A DNA stretch of 64,000 nucleotides. Origin: Polytrichum commune (taxonomy: Eukaryota > Streptophyta > Polytrichopsida > Polytrichales > Polytrichaceae). A program made the translations under genes and the position numbers. The notes beneath the pieces are model-generated. The model had not been told where the DNA came from. It was given only the letters and a program-made list of their open reading frames with translations, and did no database searches. The stretch's first letter is position 1. Every line of letters starts with the position of its first letter. Of this stretch, positions 34,584-45,699 are shown piece by piece. The DNA lies in the NCBI GenBank assembly GCA_950295325.1, contig OX485803.1:61831554-61895553 (forward strand), in the 5' to 3' direction.

Positions 34584-36779
34584 ATGGGTGCCAGTCCTCT
34601 GATGCTTGTGGCGCTGCTCACAGCAGCCAGTTTGATCATCACCATCTTCAACTACCACGAGGCCCCCAAGAGTGTCCCCATCTGGTGGGACTTGCACGGT
34701 GGGTTTTAACTCCACCTCTCCAATGTGTCTGTGATGTGTTTGAGGATTTGGAGAGAGAGAGAGAGAGAGAGAGTGTGCTCCCCCTGTACAAGGAAATTGA
34801 TTGAGTCGGAGGATGTTTTGGGGCTCCTGCTTGCTTCAAGGATACGGTGATTTATGTGGGGAAAGTTTTTTCACCGGCCTTCGTGGGTTTACGTGCTTCA
34901 GTCTGTGATGTTCTTTGAGGATTTTGTAAGAGGTTCCATATCCTTGGATTTTTCTGCCCGTCTTCGCGGGCGTCCAGAGGTTCGAAGGGATTTTAGAGGG
35001 TGTTGAGATTCGCGTGCCATCCTCATACCGTGAAGGAATTTAGATTGTGAGCCATGTGAGGTGGTTTTCCTTCAGATGTATCTGGAGATACAGACAACGA
35101 TGGTCTGGGAGAAGCCACCCATTTGCACTAGATTGAATTGGTCGGTCGCACACCACCAGGTAAAGCCTCGCATGAAATAATATGTGAAGCAGGAATACTT
35201 GTCGCAAGTGACAGCGTAGGATCTGGTGCATTGGTTTGGTGTTCAGTGGCGTTTTGTCTCGTTTTGGTGCGTTTGAGGATTTCGCGAGAGAGAGAGAGAG
35301 AGAGATGGGTCCATGTCCTTGTTTATCTTCCCTGTCCAAGATGATTGAGAGGCTTGTGCAAGGTTTGGGACCTCCTGTTTGAAGAACACGGCGATTCCCT
35401 TCAGATGGGTTCTGGATTTTGGAGACGGTGATGTGGGTTGTCCCCAGCTTTGGATACGACATCATCTTCTTGGTTTCGGGATCGATCCAGTTGGAACCTT
35501 GTCCATCATCCGAATGTTAAGGTTTTGTTAGAGACCACTCGTTTCTGTGGAACTTCGCAGTATTTTTGGTTGAGACGGTTAGCAATGTTGTAGCAAGCTA
35601 AGCCTCGCACAAACAAGTGTGAAGCAAGAGCAGAAGACTTTCTGGCAAGTCGAATGATGAGATTTTTAGTCCATCAAGTGCCGGGACTATATTTACAAAG
35701 CTCGATAGAATGCATCATACAAGGATGGAATTCTCTAAAGAGTATTTTGTTTTTGTGTACTGATCTTGATGGAAATGTGGTGGGCTTTGCAGCTAACCCT
35801 TGGATTTACGCACCTCGTTGGTTCGGCATCTTCTTCGTCCCCGTACTCACTCTTGTGATCCCCTACGCCATTTACCAGGGCATCGTCTCCAACAACTTGG
35901 ATAGTCATGGGTAAGTATAATATGAATGCAACTTTGTTAATATTTCTTCACCAGGTTTGTCTGTAATGATTCTGATGACAAGGGTCGACTGAAGGCAATG
36001 ACTTTGTAGGATTATGTTTCTTCTTCCCTTGTGAATGGATGGGCACTGAGAATGTGAATTTGTGTTTAATGAATTTGGGCTACTTAGGTCGGAGTCAAAG
36101 CACTCCGTCGCCAACATCATAGTGCTCCCCGCTTTGCTCCTGTTCATCGTCCAGACATTCGTCATCATCCCCGCCGACACCAACCCCGCCCACACCTTCC
36201 CCGCTCGCACTTTCGTCGCCAACATTGCTTTGTGGCTGCTCATCTGGTTCGGCCACAACATCAAGGCAAGTTTCTTCATTTCTAATATATTATCTTTCTC
36301 AAGTGTCTCATAGCATCTTGTGTTGTAGCTTGTAATGGCTTCTAGTTCATATCTTTGTTTCGACGTCCATTGCCTTTAAAAATAGGATGGTGTGCTAATG
36401 GCGTCGGCTATGGTTTTTGTTCTTAAACAGCATGTGGAGCCTAACTGCGTGATTGGCATCATCAACCCATGGACCTCCAATGCCTCATGGGAAAACTTGC
36501 ACTCCCAAGCAGGTATATACTATTTTCAGCAGGTTTTGCTTGTGTAATCTCGCAAACTACGTCGTCATGAAAGTTTGGTATAACATCGTTGTTGTTTGCG
36601 CAGGTTTGGTGTTTGAGGTTAGCGGAGTGATTTTGTTCATTTTGGCATTCTTGGTGCCTGTCGGCTGGCCCATGTTGGTGGTTCTCCTCGTCTTGTGGTT
36701 GGGTCCCTGGTTGGTGAGCTACTGCCTTGCATACTCTTACGCCTCCAGCTCAGGCTCCGAGCCTTTGATCGAGTCGTAA
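34584..36779 (+). CDS. SdpI/DUF1648-like six-pass membrane protein, 5 exons, 222 aa
   Basis: Exons: 34584-34698, 35793-35910, 36088-36265, 36431-36512, 36604-36779; joined 669 nt. Intron 3 must use a GC donor (AAG|GCAAGT); the nearby GT option leads to an immediate stop. The product has about six hydrophobic spans (roughly 5-22, 48-68, 85-105, 119-134, 166-183, 185-210). VPIWWDLH at 31-38 through R47 and P55 aligns without gaps to the DUF1648 pattern P-x-H-F-D-x-x-G...K/R...P, with Trp in place of the usual His. IGIINPWTSNASWENLHSQAG at 145-165 matches the SdpI signature (G-x-x-x-PWT...W...H...G). Bacterial SdpI proteins are about this size and act as immunity or signalling proteins at the membrane; the role in a plant is unknown. 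Start fits: the ATG opens straight into the first span. Family call from memory of motifs; no search was run. Confidence 0.8.
34751..34773 (+). repeat. (GA)n microsatellite in intron 1 of the SdpI-like gene
   Basis: About eleven GA dinucleotides follow TTTGAGGATTTG. A second (GA)n at 35286-35305 follows the same TTTGAGGATTT context, because the surrounding intron sequence is duplicated. Confidence 0.92.
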
Positions 36780-36915
36780 ACAATGAATGAGGCGTTGATA
36801 GGAGTTTTGGCCTCTTGTAAAACCGGAGGGGTTTTTGTGCAGATATTTGTGTAGTTAACTTTACCCTGTACTTTGAAACAAGATTTGTGTAGATGATTTG
36901 GACTCGATTCGTCTC

Positions 36916-36921
36916 AATAAA
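36916..36921 (+). promoter_or_regulatory. Polyadenylation signal AATAAA of the SdpI-like gene
   Basis: A canonical AATAAA lies 137 nt after the TAA stop codon, preceded by T/G-rich sequence with TTGTGTAG motifs typical of plant far-upstream elements. Confidence 0.55.
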
Positions 36922-37723
36922 ACAGAAACTGGCAATGGCTCTTTGGTGATGTGGCGGCTTCATTAACTGTGTTGTAAGCGGAAGTTATGAATGTCTGCAT
37001 TTTTCTGTGTCCTCCAAAAGCCTGGTGATTCAGAAATGGGAATGAGGTAGGTTGATGACTATTTCTCATGCGCTCCAAAATCAATGGTTATTCTAAACTA
37101 ATGCATGTGAAATGAATGTCGCCATTGTGTTCATTGTGGTTGAAATGATCAATGTGTCTTCTTGTAAGCGTCTTGCAACTATGTGCTCCCTAAATCACTT
37201 AATTTGTCAAAGTTACCTATCTCGAACCATATGTGCTGGGAGTGAAGGGTATTGAAAGAAACGCTTGTCGAAGACGGTGATTTTGAATGTGTTCTTTTCT
37301 ACTATGAAGTTTCTTGAGCATCAATCAGTTTCCACTTTTGCTTGTTGAACTACGCAAACCTTGAACATTTTGTAGTGCAACCTGCCACTTCCATTTAGAA
37401 CTTCCTTCTCGAACAACCTCTCAGATACCTAGTCTTTTGAGACTTTCACAATACTTCTAAACCATGCAAAAAATCTATTCACATACATCTCCATGAATAC
37501 ATACATTTTTCAGAAACAAGCATATCTCATTATCTTAATCTAAGAAATAATTTCTCACAGGCACCACCTAGTTTATAATGAGCATGGGCAGCTACTTACT
37601 CACCTTAGCCCTCGCATGTAGACTCTAAATCTCCCCTATTTGTACTGACCGGCTACTTCGATTAGCAATCTAGGGGAATTCAATTCAAAAGCAATTCCAA
37701 GAAACAGTGGAAAGATAGCAGCG
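36922..37723. other. Intergenic stretch between the two plus-strand genes
   Basis: It holds the end of one transcription unit and the promoter of the next. No repeats with terminal structure, no TATA box and no further open frame stand out. Confidence 0.5.
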
Positions 37724-40700
37724 ATGGTGTGGCGACCGAGATTGATCACTATGCCAGGAATTCTGTGTGCACTTTTTTTGATGGCATCTTTTAGCTGGAA
37801 CTTTTCCTGGCCTAACATGTACAAGCCTAATGACAAAGCAGTGCTTGAACATCAAATTCCTCCACAGACCAGTTGGCGACACAAGAGGAGCAGCGTTGCT
37901 CATTTGGTCAGTCTTTTCAGTCTTCAAATGTCGCTGTGCAGGTTTAGAGTTTATTAGCGCTACTAAGAAATAGTTGGCTTATTGAGAGCTTTGACAGTAG
38001 CAAATCTTGGGTTTTGAAGGGTTCGGAGTATGGCAAAATTTGGAAATCTGTGCCATCACTACACCGGTTACTTCCATTTGCATCTCCTCGAGCCTCCTTC
38101 CCTTGTAAGCTTATCTCTCCACAGTATTATGAAATTTGATATTGATGATTTGGTCTCATTGCAGAACTTATTTTCTTGGATTGGTCCATTTGGATCCGAT
38201 AAAGAAAAAAGTGCGGGATAACATGTGAGCATATGGATTTTTTTCTGTAAGCCACAAGTATGAAAAGTTTGTGTTACATCATCTTCCTTTAATGACATTT
38301 GGGTGCAATTTTGAGGAGAAAGAACTTAGGGTTTGGTGCAATTGTGTGCTTCGCAGCTCCAGTTTCACCGGATAATGGCTTTCTCTTTGCGACTATTCGA
38401 GGCGAGTTCCATGAAATTCATGCATCGGTATATATCACTACTCTCTTTCTTTGACTTTCCAATGAACGGGAGGCCGCACACGTTCGAAAACGCCAGTTTC
38501 GAAACGGAGTTCGGTGGGCCAAGATTATGAAATCTTGTATTTCGAGTCAACTGATTATAGTAACTGCATCATAACTTGACATGTGTGGATCCTCACGCAG
38601 ATATGTGATTTTGTAGTTATTGCAAGGCTATTGAACGCAACGTTAGTCTTGCCTAAGATCCACGACATTGAGGCGCCCAGACATAGCAGGTGAGTATTTT
38701 TCTTGCAGGATTTTGGGACTCAATGGGACTTTTTCGTCGGGAATTAGTCCAGTATGAATTTCCATTGGTTGTTTTGCACACAATTTCAATAATTTATTTC
38801 CACTGGTGATGATGAATCCTCCGAGGTACTGGTTGCATTTGAATTAAGAGCAACCTACCTATTTCGGTTCAATGAGGGCCAAACTCATTTTAGGACCTTT
38901 TTGACATGCCAAAATGAGTTTCACCCTTAATGATCTGATAAAAATGTTCTTTGTTCATACTTCCAAATCCGAATATGGAAGGTCTTGTGTATAATCAACC
39001 AGCTCTCAACCAAAAGTCATGTTGAGTTTAGAGTAGTTCCAAACTTGTTGACTCTAATTTTCTGATCACGGTTGTAAAAGATTGTCTTATTTTGGCCAGA
39101 CCGAAGGTGCAAAAGTTCAGCTACCTCTACAATGAACAACACTTCATCACCGCATTGGCAGATGATGTGCGGGTGGTGAGAACTTTACCTAAGAAACTAT
39201 TCCACTCGAAGACCCAACTAAAGAAGCTGTCAGTGAAATCCCCACTTCCAAATGCATCTCTCCAATATTACTTGGATGAGGTCACACCCGAATTGCGGAA
39301 TCATGGAGCTTGTGGATTTGTTTTCACAAACGGACGTGTGTTGCAGGTACATGTAGTGTTTCACAAGGTTTAGGGTTTAAGGTTTAGGATTTATGATATA
39401 TGGTTTATGGCCTCATCATTTCCATAGCTTTCCTGACGTTTGGGACTAATATTGGTACTTGAACATAATACCACGAGTAAGTGTCATTTGAATCCAATGT
39501 TGGGGGGATTTTTTGTTGCCCAATCCACAGAGCCTGCTTCCAGCAGAGTTGGGAGAATACCAGCGGTTGCGATGTCGTGTTGCATTTCATGCGCTTCGAT
39601 TGCGAGAAGAGATCGAACAGCTTGGCTTCCAACTTGTGAGAAGGTAAGTTGTTCACCCGATTAGTCTGGACTTGAGAGAGTCTTTAGGCCCACACATAGC
39701 TTGCAAGTTTGGCGGGCCAAGGTAAAAGAATTTGAACTCTTATTGAATGTGCCTAAACTGGTGGAGCTTTTGGTTTATCCTCATTTGGGATTGATTTTCA
39801 AGTTCAAACCCAGACTTGAACTTGTAGCTATCACACTTGTACTTTGGGCTTGAGCTTGAAAATTAGTCCCGAAAAAGCAGGGACCATTCTTGAGACAAAG
39901 CTCCACCATTTCAGGCATACGTGAAGTCTTCAATTCTGTTACCTTGGCCCACCAAACTTGCAAGCTTGAGCTCGAGCTCATGTTGTTTGTCGCAGCCCCT
40001 ATTTATCAAATGTTCCTCAAGCCACAGGAAAATGGATTGTCATAACTTAACCCCTTCTTGCAAAGCTTGAAGCCCATACATCTATAGACTTATTATTTTG
40101 GGTGCTTGATTGTGGTCGGGTCAGGTTGGAGGAACAGGGGCAACCCTACTTGGCGGTTCACTTTGGCTTGGAGAAAGATGTTCTTGCTCACGATGGCTGT
40201 GCTGAGCTATTTCAGGTTCTCTTTTTGCATGTGAAATTCATTTGTATGCCCAGAAAACCAGTGTCCTGGTTTTGCTTCTAATTCTTTGGGTTTTTTTTGT
40301 TGATTTTTTTTCTCTTTCGCACGGTCTCCACCATTCCTCTTTGGACATACTTACCCTCTAACTTTGATATCAAGAGCAATTTCTCACGTGCACCCTTTGT
40401 TTGAAGTACAAACCCCTTGCCCTCTCTTGAGGCATTTTTCTCCAGTTTCTGAAGCTGGTCGACTTTCATTTCTGGATGCGTCGGCTCTTTCACTTAGCTT
40501 GTGAGATACGTCCTTGTCTCTATTTCAGAAGCTTAAAGTAACACTTCGAGCACTATGCTCCCTTACCCAAACCAGGAATTTTTTTCAATATTTTATATGG
40601 ATTAGCAATTATGTTATGAGCACAACTAACTTCAAAGTACATGAATTAGAGCATATCTAATTTATGTAGGAATGTCCAAAGTCATAAACCTCACGATGGT

Positions 40701-43381
40701 GTACATGGGAGAACTGCAATTGGGCACTCTGAGGCATTGCAATTGAAATCTAGATATTTTCACAACTGTGACAAGATATCATGTAGTGTGCATTATGGAC
40801 AGCAGGGAGTTGCCTCCAATGATATCAAGGGTTTAATTTATTTTTTCTTTTCGTTTTTTCTGTGTGGTTGCTCCAGGATTTGCAGGCTGAGAGCATACAG
40901 GCTCAAAGATCCTTGCTGTTGAGGACTGGAGAAATCAGTGGTGAACTCCACATTGACTCACACAAACAGCGCTACAAAGATCTTTGCCCTCTTATGCCTT
41001 TCGAGGCACGTTCATTCACCAGTCATTTGATTCTTCATTGATTCTCCTAGCTAGCAATAATGATTTCCGGGCTTTCAAAATGCATAATTACATAGTGATT
41101 GCAAAATGATTGCACATTGCCTGTATGATATGCTCTGTGGAGTGCTACAGTCTTCACTGTTGGTGACCTTGTCTTTCAATATAAAGGCGAAGAATTTCAA
41201 TTTAACAACAGGTCTTGCTCTTGATCCTAGTTGCTCACAGCAAAGCAAATCAATGCCGTAAATTTCGACAAAGGCTTTGTTTCAGTTTTGATTGGCTTTT
41301 ATTCTTTTCGGGCTTTATGAGGATCTAATTTTTGGGCTGTAGATTTTGAGGCTGCAATCAAATTTCGAATCCAAGCTGTCATTGTTAATCTATAAATTTT
41401 CATGGTCAATTCTTCTTTAATTATGCCTTTCAGGTGGGAAACATACTCGAATCCTTGGGGTATGAAAGGGACACACAAATTTACCTTACAGGCACTGAGA
41501 TGATGGGTGGGCAGCGGCTGCTTTTTGATCTGAGAAGCATGTACAACAACCTACACGATCGCTTCACACTGAGCACATTTAGTGAGCGAAAAAATGTGAC
41601 ACTTATTTTTGACGAACCACCGACACGGCCCTTGTCTTCTTCTTCCTCAGGTAACAAATTTGCAGACATTGTAAACAGCCTGTTTGAAGTGACGAAAATG
41701 AAGAATGCGAAAATGAAAAAGAAGATGTTGTGTAATGTGGAAGGCTGGTGGAGATCTTTTGGGGAGTGTGGCGAAGATACAGAGGACATTTGCAGGATCA
41801 CATTGGTTGAACAACAAGAGCAAGGCCACATGCTTTTGTGGTCTGCTCTGGATTTCCTTGTGGCTTTGGAAGCAAATGCTTTCTTCCCTGCATACGATCG
41901 GGATCGACATGGCCACCCAAATTTTGCCAGTCTGGTTATGGGCCACCGCCTCTACACCTCACCATCGCTCAAGACTTTTCGGCCAAATAGGTACTACATA
42001 CATTACAACCACCTTTGTGTACCTGCAGGATTACATACTTTTTCCAATTGCATCTCTGTTCATGACAGGCGCATGTGTCTAAGGTAGATGGGTCTTAAAT
42101 GGTTACCTTTTTCCAGCAAGCACACTTCTGCTAGGATGTGAAACACGTGATTAGCACAAGATGGTTAGCAGAATCCAAATCGAGGTTGTAGCCACTGTTC
42201 TCATGATTTTTGGAGCTCATATGACTATCTTATTCATTATCAAGATGAAGGATCTCATGCTCATCAAATGGTCATATAGGTCCCCCCAAATTATCTTGCT
42301 ATTGAATGTAAAATAGTTATCATATTTTAAGCCTGCAGTCCAATCTCTTTAAGACACATGTCGTTTTTGTTATTTGTTCTTGGAGCCACACCAAACCACA
42401 TACCACTGAAATATAGGTGTCCTCATAAGAAAAGAAACCGAACAAGGGTATAATTCTAGAACCCCAGCAAGGTCTTGAATCGTGTCAGAAGTTGCATCTA
42501 TCATATGTACACTTCCAGATCTGCCACCCCACAATACGCAGCCTTGAGATCAATGAGTTTGTTTGCTTTTATGTTGTATCTATAGTACTGTAGGAGTGAG
42601 TCTAGTTCATCATTGGAGAGACGAAATGCTTATTATTTGGATGAAAGCATTTCATAAGGCTCAACAACAAATTCGAAGAATTTCATCACAACTGCAGAAG
42701 TGAATTGATAACAAAAATTGTACTATGAAACAGACATGACATTGCATTTAGTTTGTTGCCCTTTTATCAAAGGTTCAAGTTTCCATGGTTTCACCCTCAT
42801 GGCTCCAAGATTTTGCAAGTTTTTATTATTTTGATTTTGTAATGAACTAACAAGGATCACCACTATGGTACTCGTAAAGTGATTTGTTTGCACTCATGTT
42901 GTGTTTATCACATGCACACCACCAGATCTATCGCCTTCAACTAACTGGGAATTTTTTGTAATATACAAACCTTGAGATCGACATGTGCTGTATTTGTCTG
43001 CTTTTATATTTCATTGATCATATGTACACTGCCAGATGTGCCACCTTCAACTAATTGCAAAATTATTGCAATGTTCAAGCTTGCGATCAACATGTAAGGT
43101 GTTTTGGTTTGTTGTCATGTTGCAGATCAAGGATAGTTGGACTTCTGGAGAAGCATTTGAACAGCAAGGAAACTTCTTGGATGTCAACTCTGCACCACAT
43201 TCTTATGCGATCGCTTGAACCAGAGGCACTTGATCATGCCTTCCTTTCCACGAAGCCACAGATGTTCATTGCTCACCCTCTGCCCGAGTGTGGTTGCAAA
43301 ATGGGGCCACCCAGTCTGGCAAATGAGTCCCAGTTGGTGTGGAGGGATTTGGTTTCTTGCCCTTCATGGATGAGCTCGTAA
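37724..43381 (+). CDS. Plant O-fucosyltransferase-like protein (PF10250 type), 10 exons, 606 aa
   Basis: Exons: 37724-37906, 38020-38104, 38357-38427, 38601-38689, 39100-39346, 39531-39643, 40125-40215, 40877-41005, 41434-41990, 43126-43381; joined 1821 nt. Intron 8 requires a GC donor (GAG|GCACGT). The first 61 residues hold a type II signal anchor (GILCALFLMASF) as in Golgi glycosyltransferases. Family landmarks: IWKSVPS (68-74), NGFLFATIRGEFHEIHAS then ICDFVVIARLLNATLVLP, the DDVRVVRTLPKKL block, YQRLRCRVAFHALRLREEI, YLAVHFGLEKDVLAHDGC, CPLMPFEVGNILESLGY, GTEMMGGQR, LDFLVALEANAFFPAYDRD, ASLVMGHRLY and C-terminal AHPLPECGC. These proteins transfer fucose or a related sugar in the Golgi; substrate unknown here. 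HFGLEKD replaces the HLRxExD motif of canonical members, as I recall for one plant subgroup. Exon 2 (acceptor TTTTGAAG) is the least certain boundary. The region 385-430 is a low-complexity linker, Ser- then Lys-rich. Confidence 0.93.
38765..39011 (+). mobile_element. TTGGTTGTTTTGC-ended MITE in fucosyltransferase intron 4
   Basis: TTGGTTGTTTTGCACAC at the left and GTGTATAATCAACCAGCTCTC at the right are imperfect inverses. The interior (ACTCATTTTAGGACC and CAAAATGAGTTTCACCC) matches the HDAC-intron copy at 12891-13144 in the same orientation. Confidence 0.7.
39700..39964. mobile_element. Fold-back element with long arms in fucosyltransferase intron 6
   Basis: CTTGCAAGTTTGGCGGGCCA at 39700 pairs with TGGCCCACCAAACTTGCAAG ending at 39964. 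Pairing continues through AAGGTAAAAGAATTTGAA/TTCAATTCTGTTACCTT and further in through CTGGTGGAGCTTT/AAAGCTCCACCATTT. Total arm length is about 70-80 nt in a 265-bp element, enough for a strong hairpin in the unspliced transcript. Confidence 0.85.
42081..42425 (-). mobile_element. AAGGTA-family MITE in fucosyltransferase intron 9
   Basis: It starts AAGGTAGATGGGTCTTAAAT, 91 nt inside the intron from the donor at 41990, and carries the ACACGTGATTAGCACAAGAT and ACCACTGAAATATAGGTGTC landmarks. The right terminal repeat is not preserved. Confidence 0.75.
42490..43125 (+). repeat. Degenerate about 110-bp repeats at the end of fucosyltransferase intron 9
   Basis: Three diverged units (about 42498-42590, 42900-43010, 43011-43125) share CATATGTACACT(G/T)CCAGAT, TGCCACC, CTTGAGATCAA and TTTGTCTGCTTTTAT. 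The last unit runs into the splice acceptor before 43126, so the acceptor region is itself part of the repeat. Confidence 0.65.
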
Positions 43382-43394
43382 CCAGTTGCTCATC

Positions 43395-43960
43395 CAAGTG
43401 GAGAGCAACTTCTAACACCTCTCTTGAGCTTCTTCTTCTTCTTTTTTTAAACAAAAAACTTTGAATTCTGTATCAAACATGGAGAACATTTCATCCATAA
43501 CTTTTAGTTGATGTCCACGAACAAATTGGTTATGTCTCATAAACAACTTGAGTAGATGGATGCCTCGTTGCTGTTGCAACTCGTCATATATTCTCCTAGA
43601 GCAAAATTTGTAGTCCATAATTAACCCCATAGTTCCTTCAACTTGTTTTCATCAACAAAGTTTAGTAAACTTTAAAGTGGAGAGCACTTCTAGCAATTCT
43701 CTCATGATTTCTATCCACATAGAGAACATTTCATTCTTAACTTTAGTTTATGTCCACAAACAGACCGGTTATCTCCCATACAAAAAAAAAACTTGAGCAG
43801 ATGGATATCTCGCTGTTATTGCAGCTTGTGATCCCTTCTCCTTTTGCCGGTTTGTGCAGTCCATAAGTCACCTCTGGATCTTGCAAGAGGCAGTTAAGCA
43901 AATGTGGATGATTTGTGAGAGCTGGCCTATGCAGATCCAAAAATTTAATGGAGGTTGAGA
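43395..43960 (+). repeat. Tandem duplication just downstream of the fucosyltransferase stop
   Basis: Two units about 280 bp apart share GGAGAGCA(A)CTTCTA, GAGAACATTTCATC/TTCAT, TATGTCCACAAACA, CTTGAGCAGATGGAT and TCTCGCTG. The first starts within 20 nt of the stop codon and so probably lies in the 3' untranslated region. Confidence 0.65.
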
Positions 43961-43964
43961 TCAG

Positions 43965-44165
43965 TACACTAAATTTTGTATTTTGTATATTTATTGTTTG
44001 GAGTTACACAATGCTACGTTTATTTACTAATTTCTTTACCAAGTAAAGGTGTTAATGTTTTATAAGGCCAAACAACCAATTTGACCTTTCTTGGCAAAGT
44101 AAGTGAGATATACAATAAATACTTATGGCACTATGGAATTCCAAGTAGGAAGTGACCCTAAATAC
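43965..44165 (+). repeat. Dispersed AT-rich repeat, copy with partner at 56370
   Basis: Shared blocks with 56370-56600 include ACACAATGCTACGTTTATTT (56370 copy: ACACATTGCTATATTTG), ACCAAGTAAAGGTGTTAATG and GTGACCCTAAATAC/GTGACACTAA. No terminal repeats were found. Confidence 0.6.
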
Positions 44166-44191
44166 AATATTTGGTGTACTATGAGCAAGGA

Positions 44192-44257
44192 GGGAGAGTT
44201 GTCCATACCCTAAGGAAAGACTGAGGGAGAGTTGTCCATACCCTAAGGAAAGACTGA
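44192..44257 (+). repeat. Perfect 33-bp tandem duplication
   Basis: The 33-bp unit beginning GGGAGAGTTGTCCATACCC is repeated exactly once (44192-44224, 44225-44257) with no mismatch, suggesting recent slippage or unequal exchange. Confidence 0.95.
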
Positions 44258-44400
44258 GCGATATCCATAAGCAATAACCACCTCAAATTATATATCACCT
44301 TTGCTTTCATAAATAGACCCCTCAACAATATCATGTAAATATTTAGAGGAAGAAATTTTTATAGAGGTCCTACATCATTTGGAATGATGACCACACTGCT

Positions 44401-44594
44401 ATGTGCAATTAGGTTGCCTTTTTACCCATGCAAATTATCTTGGGTCAAAATTAAATTACAAAAAATTCATAAGTTTTTTTATTCATTCATAAAGAAATTG
44501 TAGTTATAAGTATCATATATTTTTACTTTCTAAGTATATGTTCAAAATAGTGTGGAATGTCGATAAATTGGCATGAGGCATCGTAATTGCACAT
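44401..44594. mobile_element. Palindromic MITE, GCAATTAGGTTGCC-ended, reverse copy
   Basis: ATGTGCAATTAGGTTGCC at 44401 faces GGCATCGTAATTGCACAT ending at 44594. The shared internal block CAAAATAGTGTGGAATGTCG is the reverse complement of that in 28431-28636. Confidence 0.72.
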
Positions 44595-45149
44595 ATCATT
44601 ATGCATATAAGTAGTTTAACAAAAATAAGGGGAATTTGCCTTCCCTTTGTACCACCTAAGCCTCTTCCTTCCCTCCCTTCTCTTTCTCCTTACCTTCCTA
44701 CAATATGCCTCCCTTGGGTCTTTCTTTCCTTGCTCTCGTGTACATTGCTTTTATTGAAGCTATGGTATGATTCAAGATTATGACTATGTGTTTGAATGAA
44801 AAAGTGACGCGGTATGAAAAAAATGATGAAATTACCAAGAAATATTTAATCTACAACAGACGATGTGATGGTGGTGAAGTTGTTGCCCATTATTCCATTG
44901 TTCCAATGTCAGTGATGTCACCACGGCTTCTTTTTAAGCACATGTGAAATGAGCCATAGACATTGGTGCAATGGACAAAAACGGCACGGGTTCAAAGCTA
45001 GTAAAAATTAAGCAATTGCTACACTGATCACCCCAATTAGTGACAATAGGCTAATAGTGAGTGTGGAAAATTAGTCAAGGTGCTACTAAATTTCTTTACG
45101 TTGTGAAATTAGTGCCACCAAAAGCTCTAGGAAGCATGGTTCATCCGAT

Positions 45150-45272
45150 ATTATTCACTGAAAGTATTATTCGTACTAGCACTATTCATTGAAAGTACTG
45201 GCACTTGGCATTATTCACTGAGAGTACCGGCACTATTCAATGAAAGTATCAACACTTGGCACTATTCAATCA
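45150..45272 (+). repeat. Short tandem repeat of ATTCACTGAAAGTA units
   Basis: About five imperfect units of 25-35 bp contain ATTCA(C/T)TGA(A/G)AGTA followed by GGCACTTGGCACT-like spacers. No coding frame accompanies them. Confidence 0.75.
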
Positions 45273-45699
45273 CAAGTATGTCGCACGCTCTAGTTTTCTT
45301 GAAATCTATGGTAAGTGAGCATGTATTCATGAATTTAGTGTCAGTCAGTAAATGTTTTAGCCTCAAGTAACTTTGAGATTTGGCTAAATAGTGTGTGCTT
45401 TGGGAATCAGTACCACCCTCACTAATTGGGATACTCAATGTAGTTAACACAAGTTATACTCATAGTTGTAGTTATCAAAGCAATGGACATGAGGTGTAGT
45501 TATTTTCAGAGGCCATGAGCAATGCACGTCTAATTAAAGTAGTACACCATCTATGGTATTTAGTGTCACGTGTACTATTTGCGAAGGGCCTAACCTAGAT
45601 GCCTAGAGGTCTCTAAGTGTCACACCCGCTAATTGCCAATATGATTTCATTCGTCAACATAAGTAACTTCTTCAAGTGAAAAAATATCTACATTATGAC

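Noticed and set aside
41481-41946. Minus-strand frames of 99-116 codons
   Set aside because: They are shadows of fucosyltransferase exon 9 on the plus strand.
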